From: an uncultured Planctomycetia bacterium | Lineage (GTDB): Bacteria > Planctomycetota > UBA1135 > GCA-002686595 | NCBI GenBank assembly: GCA_938003765.1 | Contig: CALKYE010000127.1 | Coordinates: 1-8,893, forward strand | Direction of reading: 5' to 3' | DNA length: 8,893 bases | Program-made: the position numbers and the translations under genes | Notes under the pieces: model-generated | Told to the model about the DNA's origin: nothing | Seen by the model: only the letters and a program-made list of their open reading frames with translations | Database searches by the model: none | Part shown: piece after piece, positions 6,845-8,893 of the stretch | Position numbering within the stretch: position 1 is the stretch's first letter | How the letters are laid out: each line of letters starts with the position of its first letter

Positions 6845-7131
6845 CTCGTGCGCCGTGTTCTCGCGCTGGCCACGCAGGGAGTTCCCGGCGCGCTGCGCGA
6901 GTGCGATGGAGCGCGAGTTTTCGGGTTCACTTCGGCTCGTGTCGCGGCCGATGTCGCCGGACGTGGGGTGCGAGCGCGAGGGGGGAGAGAGCGAGCTTGA
7001 CGGGCGCGCACAGCGCTTCCATGTTGAGTCTCTCGGACTCGTCCCGAGCGCCGGGCGCTAGCCGCGGATCGTCGAAGCCGCGCGGGTGGCGCGAGGCTGA
7101 CGGCCGCGGGAGGGGTGCGCACCTGTGGCCC
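6845..7131. other. 300-base spacer before hpf with a candidate promoter and hairpins
   Basis: No gene is supported here. A 68-codon frame (6855-7061, GTG start) has no recognisable motif and looks like a GC-bias artefact. The spacer holds a candidate promoter (6997-7025). Downstream of it are two adjoining inverted repeats: CTCGG (7032-7036) with CCGAG (7044-7048), and AGCGC (7047-7051) with GCGCT (7055-7059). These would fold in a leader of about 110 bases before hpf. No T-run follows either hairpin, so no terminator for truA is evident. Confidence 0.5.
6997..7025 (+). promoter_or_regulatory. Candidate sigma-70 promoter for hpf
   Basis: TTGACG (6997-7002) matches five of six bases of the -35 consensus. 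Exactly 17 bases on lies CATGTT (7020-7025), a three-of-six -10. The expected transcription start is near 7032, giving a leader of about 113 bases before the hpf ATG. The -35 and spacing are good, the -10 is weak. No sigma-54-type -24/-12 element is seen in this spacer. Confidence 0.4.
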
Positions 7132-7139
7132 AGGAAGGA
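7132..7139 (+). promoter_or_regulatory. Strong ribosome binding site of hpf
   Basis: AGGAAGGA ends five bases before the ATG at 7145 and is the best Shine-Dalgarno sequence in the window. It fixes the hpf start and contrasts with dnaX, rpoN and truA, which have none. Confidence 0.8.
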
Positions 7140-7144
7140 AATCG

Positions 7145-7462
7145 ATGAAGACCGTCGTGCAGATTCCCCATCACGAGTACTCCGCCGCCGTTCGCGAGCA
7201 CGTGGAGAGCCGACTGCACCAGCTCCTGCACTACTACGAGCGCATCGTTTCGCTGCGCGCGGTGCTCGAGCGGCAGAGCGACCAGCACCGCGTGGAACTG
7301 GTGGCCAACGTCGGCCACCACGCCACGCTCGTGGTCGACGCGCGCGCGGGCGTGCTCGAAGGGGCGATCGACGAGGCGCTGGGCCGCATGCGCACGATCC
7401 TCGAGCGCCACAAGGGCAAGCGCGCCGGGCGCCGGCGCCGCGCCGAACGCGAGCGCCGCTGA
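7145..7462 (+). CDS. hpf: Ribosome hibernation promoting factor, short HPF/RaiA type
   Basis: This 105-residue protein belongs to the short HPF/YfiA family, which binds the decoding region of the 30S subunit and silences ribosomes in stationary phase or starvation. The visible fold pattern is a first strand MKTVVQIPHHEYS, helix 1 with AVREHVESRLHQLLHYYERI, two strands including HRVELVANVGHHATLVVDAR, and helix 2 with LEGAIDEALGRMRTILERHKGK. The tail (about 92-105) is almost all Arg, with some Glu and Lys, and probably contacts rRNA. It lacks the C-terminal dimerisation domain of long HPF. A strong ribosome binding site decides the start. Its position near rpoN and before ptsN is the classic arrangement and suggests control by nutrient state. 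Confidence 0.92.
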   Translation: MKTVVQIPHHEYSAAVREHVESRLHQLLHYYERIVSLRAVLERQSDQHRVELVANVGHHATLVVDARAGVLEGAIDEALGRMRTILERHKGKRAGRRRRAERERR

Positions 7463-7474
7463 GCGTCCGCGTGT

Positions 7475-7488
7475 GCGGCGCGCGCCGC
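7475..7488. repeat. 14-base perfect palindrome between hpf and ptsN
   Basis: GCGGCGCGCGCCGC is a perfect palindrome 12 bases after the hpf stop. As RNA it can form a five-pair GC stem with a four-base loop. No T-run follows; a CT-rich stretch (about 7489-7499) comes next. It may protect the hpf mRNA 3' end or serve as a protein-binding site. It lies between two copies of a 10-base direct repeat, CCGCGTGTGC (7467-7476 and 7500-7509). Confidence 0.4.
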
Positions 7489-7506
7489 CTCCGCCTCCGC
7501 CGCGTG

Positions 7507-7515
7507 TGCTAGTCT
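7507..7515 (+). promoter_or_regulatory. Extended -10 promoter element of ptsN
   Basis: TGCTAGTCT fits the extended -10 pattern TGnTAnnnT, which can work without a good -35; none is seen. The expected transcription start is about 7521-7523, giving a leader of roughly 40 bases before the ptsN ATG. Confidence 0.45.
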
Positions 7516-7520
7516 TCGCC

Positions 7521-7542
7521 CGACGGCGTTGGATGGCCGTCG
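7521..7542 (+). promoter_or_regulatory. Stem-loop at the predicted 5' end of the ptsN mRNA
   Basis: CGACGGC (7521-7527) and GCCGTCG (7536-7542) form a perfect seven-pair GC-rich stem around an eight-base loop. The stem starts at the predicted transcription start and ends five bases before the GGAGAG ribosome binding site (7548-7553). It may stabilise the transcript or tune translation. No T-run follows, so it is not a terminator. Confidence 0.5.
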
Positions 7543-7563
7543 CGGTTGGAGAGCGGGGCGCGC

Positions 7564-8043
7564 ATGAGTCACTGGAAACAGTTCAAGTCCAAGGCTTGCT
7601 CGATCGCGTTGCAGGCTGAGGACAAGCCCGCGGCGCTCGAAGAGATCGTGGGCAATTTCGTCGGCGCGCAGGTGCTCGACCGCGCGCGAGGCGCGCTCGC
7701 GCTGGCGGCCATGACCGACCGCGAAGCGCTTGCGACCACCGGGGTCGGCATGGGCGTGGCGATCCCGCACATCAAGCTCGCTGGGCTCGAGCGCGCGGTG
7801 GCGTCGCTGTCGGTGCACCGCACCGGCCTGGAGTGGGGCGCCGTCGACGGAGCGCCGGTGCAAGTGGTGTTCGCCGTGCTCCGGCCCGATCGCCCCAGCG
7901 ATCTGCACGACCCTGCGCAGCACTTGGAGCTGATGCAGTGGATCGCTCGTTTGGCGCGCAACGCCGACTTCCGCAGCTTCGCGCTGCAGGCCACGCGCAA
8001 GGCTCAACTGGTCGAGCTGCTCCAGGAGATGGCCGGCGTCTGA
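7564..8043 (+). CDS. ptsN: PTS-Ntr EIIA component (nitrogen regulatory IIA protein)
   Basis: This is a 159-residue EIIA protein of the fructose/mannitol-type PTS family, in the nitrogen-related regulatory branch that does not transport sugar. It is phosphorylated by an HPr-like carrier and, in other bacteria, regulates potassium uptake, nitrogen genes and stress responses by protein contact. The phosphorylated histidine is H69 in GVGMGVAIPHIKL. A second conserved histidine, H120, lies in HLELMQWIARLARN, in the family position. The N terminus (about 1-35) diverges from the usual EIIA start. ATG 7564 is chosen for its ribosome binding site GGAGAG (7548-7553). An in-frame TTG at 7546 lies within that region and is unlikely. 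The stop shares one base with the next start (TGATG), so the HPr gene is translationally coupled. Confidence 0.92.
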   Translation: MSHWKQFKSKACSIALQAEDKPAALEEIVGNFVGAQVLDRARGALALAAMTDREALATTGVGMGVAIPHIKLAGLERAVASLSVHRTGLEWGAVDGAPVQVVFAVLRPDRPSDLHDPAQHLELMQWIARLARNADFRSFALQATRKAQLVELLQEMAGV

Positions 8044-8354
8044 TGGGGAGCGGCGCGGGCGAGGCGGGGGTGGGCGAGCAGGACGTCGCGATCGCCAGGG
8101 CGCGCTTGACGAACGAGCGCGGATTGCACGCGCGGCCGTGCCATGCGATCGCCACAGCGGCCCTCGCGAGCGCTTCGACGTTGCGCGTGCGCTGCGCGGA
8201 CCGCGAGGTCGACGGCCGCAGCATCCTCTCGCTCATGACGCTCGGCGCGGCCTGCGGCGCCGAATTGGAATTTCGCGCGCAAGGGCCTGATGCGCGTTCG
8301 CTGGTGAGCGAACTGTGCGCGCTGGTCGAGCAGCACTTCGCGCAGTTCGACTGA
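8043..8354 (+). CDS. HPr-family phosphocarrier protein (NPr-like)
   Basis: This small phosphocarrier passes phosphate from enzyme I to EIIA, most likely to the EIIA-Ntr encoded just upstream. The 103-residue product has the active-site motif NERGLHARP with H29, and SILSLMTLGAACGAELEF later on. S60 in VDGRSIL lies exactly 31 residues after the histidine, the same spacing as His15 and Ser46 of classical HPr, so regulation by an HPr kinase is possible. By context it is ptsO (NPr); the serine motif is also compatible with ptsH, so no symbol is given. The first 20 or so residues are a Gly/Ala/Glu-rich extension not usual in the family. An in-frame GTG at 8070 would give a 94-residue protein closer to normal size. 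ATG 8043 is kept because it overlaps the ptsN stop and AGGAGA lies at 8024-8029. Confidence 0.9.
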   Translation: MGSGAGEAGVGEQDVAIARARLTNERGLHARPCHAIATAALASASTLRVRCADREVDGRSILSLMTLGAACGAELEFRAQGPDARSLVSELCALVEQHFAQFD

Positions 8355-8381
8355 GCTTTTCGCGCGCTGCGCGGTCGATGG

Positions 8382-8425
8382 AAAGTTCTTCGCGCCGTCG
8401 CTGCGGCGCAGACGCGCCCAACTTT
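8382..8425. repeat. Inverted repeat upstream of pilM (possible terminator or operator)
   Basis: AAAGTT (8382-8387) is mirrored by AACTTT (8420-8425). Symmetric three-base interruptions lead to a second matching pair, CGCG (8391-8394) with CGCG (8413-8416). The centre can alternatively pair CGTC (8396-8399) with GACG (8411-8414) and TGC (8402-8404) with GCA (8408-8410) around a three-base loop. The A/T-rich outer arms around a GC-rich core resemble a bidirectional terminator with a very short T-run, and it lies 27 bases after the HPr stop. A protein-binding site for pilus gene control is the alternative. Confidence 0.4.
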
Positions 8426-8547
8426 TGGGGCTCAAACGCGCGAGAGGCTCAACCTTGGAGCCCTGCGGCGACGAAACCGGCGAGCGCATCCAGCGCATGG
8501 TCGCGCTCCCCAATTCCATCACCGCCGTTCAGCAGGGTTTCCATCAC

Positions 8548-8893
8548 GTGTTCCGAAGAGGCAAGAGCGTAGTAGGCCTCGACCTCGGCAGTCAGGTCGT
8601 CAAGGCCGTGGAGATCACTCTGGAGGGACCCGAGCCGGTGATCACCGGTTTCGCGCGGGTCGAAATCCCTCCCGGCGGCGACAAGGGCGCCGCGTTGGCC
8701 GAGCTGTTCAAGCGCGGCCGTTTCCGTTCGAAGCAGGTCGTGACCTCGGTCGCCGGTCAGTCGGTCGTCGTGCGCTACGTGCAGATGCCGAAGATGAACG
8801 AGGCCGAGCTCAAGCAGGCCATTCGCATCGAGGCTGATCGCTACGTGCCGTTCGAGCTCGACGACGTCGTGCTCGACTGCCAGCCGCTCAAGC
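8548..8893 (+). CDS. pilM: Type IV pilus assembly protein PilM (5' part, runs off the window)
   Basis: About 115 residues of an actin/FtsA-like ATPase are present. PilM sits on the cytoplasmic face of the inner membrane and holds the short PilN tail as part of the type IV pilus (or related) alignment complex. Seen are KSVVGLDLGSQVVKAVEI, the first phosphate-binding motif of the fold, and then VVTSVAGQSVVVRYVQMPKM and the very typical AIRIEADRYVPFELDDVVLD. GTG 8548 is chosen because the product (MFRRGKSVVGLDLG) begins at the usual distance from the motif, and AGGG (8534-8537) lies about ten bases upstream. The frame is open further back, so ATG 8497 or TTG 8455 (with GAGAGG at 8442-8447) could add 17 or 31 residues. 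The pilN, pilO, pilP and pilQ genes would be expected beyond the right edge but cannot be seen. Confidence 0.88.
   Translation, partial: MFRRGKSVVGLDLGSQVVKAVEITLEGPEPVITGFARVEIPPGGDKGAALAELFKRGRFRSKQVVTSVAGQSVVVRYVQMPKMNEAELKQAIRIEADRYVPFELDDVVLDCQPLK

Noticed and set aside
6855..7061. 68-codon + strand frame between truA and hpf
   Set aside because: There is no ribosome binding site and no recognised motif, the composition is typical of chance frames here, and it overlaps the better-supported hpf promoter.
7086..7101. Possible sigma-54 promoter upstream of hpf (GTGGCGCGAGGCTGAC)
   Set aside because: The -24 half is near TGGCACG, but the -12 half reads TGAC in place of TTGC, losing the essential GC.

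Overview
The window is a GC-rich stretch of an ordinary bacterial chromosome. Every convincing gene is on the + strand. The mix of sigma-54, a nitrogen-type phosphotransferase branch (PTS-Ntr: EIIA plus an HPr-like carrier), a short ribosome hibernation factor and a type IV pilus PilM gene points to a GC-rich Gram-negative (diderm) bacterium. Planctomycetota or Myxococcota/deltaproteobacteria-like lineages would fit, but the sequence alone does not settle the phylum.

Layout: a complete tRNA-Ser(GGA) with encoded CCA (74-163) has a hairpin plus T-run on each side. A gene-free stretch (about 164-469) leads to a multi-pass GT-C-like glycosyltransferase (470-1714). Next comes dnaX (1803-3644), overlapping ybaB/ebfC by four bases (3641-3964), then recR 18 bases later (3983-4609): the widespread dnaX-ybaB-recR replication and repair operon. 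rpoN (4670-5998) and truA (6050-6844) follow. After a 300-bp spacer holding a candidate sigma-70 promoter come hpf (7145-7462), ptsN (7564-8043) and an HPr-family carrier gene (8043-8354) that shares one base with ptsN. A spacer with an inverted repeat precedes pilM, which runs off the right edge (from about 8548).

How the genes work together: dnaX, ybaB and recR serve DNA replication, nucleoid organisation and recombinational gap repair. rpoN, hpf, ptsN and the HPr gene form the classic sigma-54/PTS-Ntr neighbourhood that couples nitrogen and energy status to gene expression and ribosome dormancy, here with truA (tRNA pseudouridylation) inserted. The HPr protein has both the phosphocarrier histidine and a serine at the HprK-target position, 31 residues apart; neither EI (ptsP) nor hprK lies in the window.

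No novel multi-gene system is evident. The most interesting signals are regulatory. Several genes lacking a Shine-Dalgarno sequence have a -10-like hexamer only 6-9 bases before the start codon, which suggests leaderless transcripts. The ptsN transcript is predicted to begin with a stable hairpin directly before its ribosome binding site.
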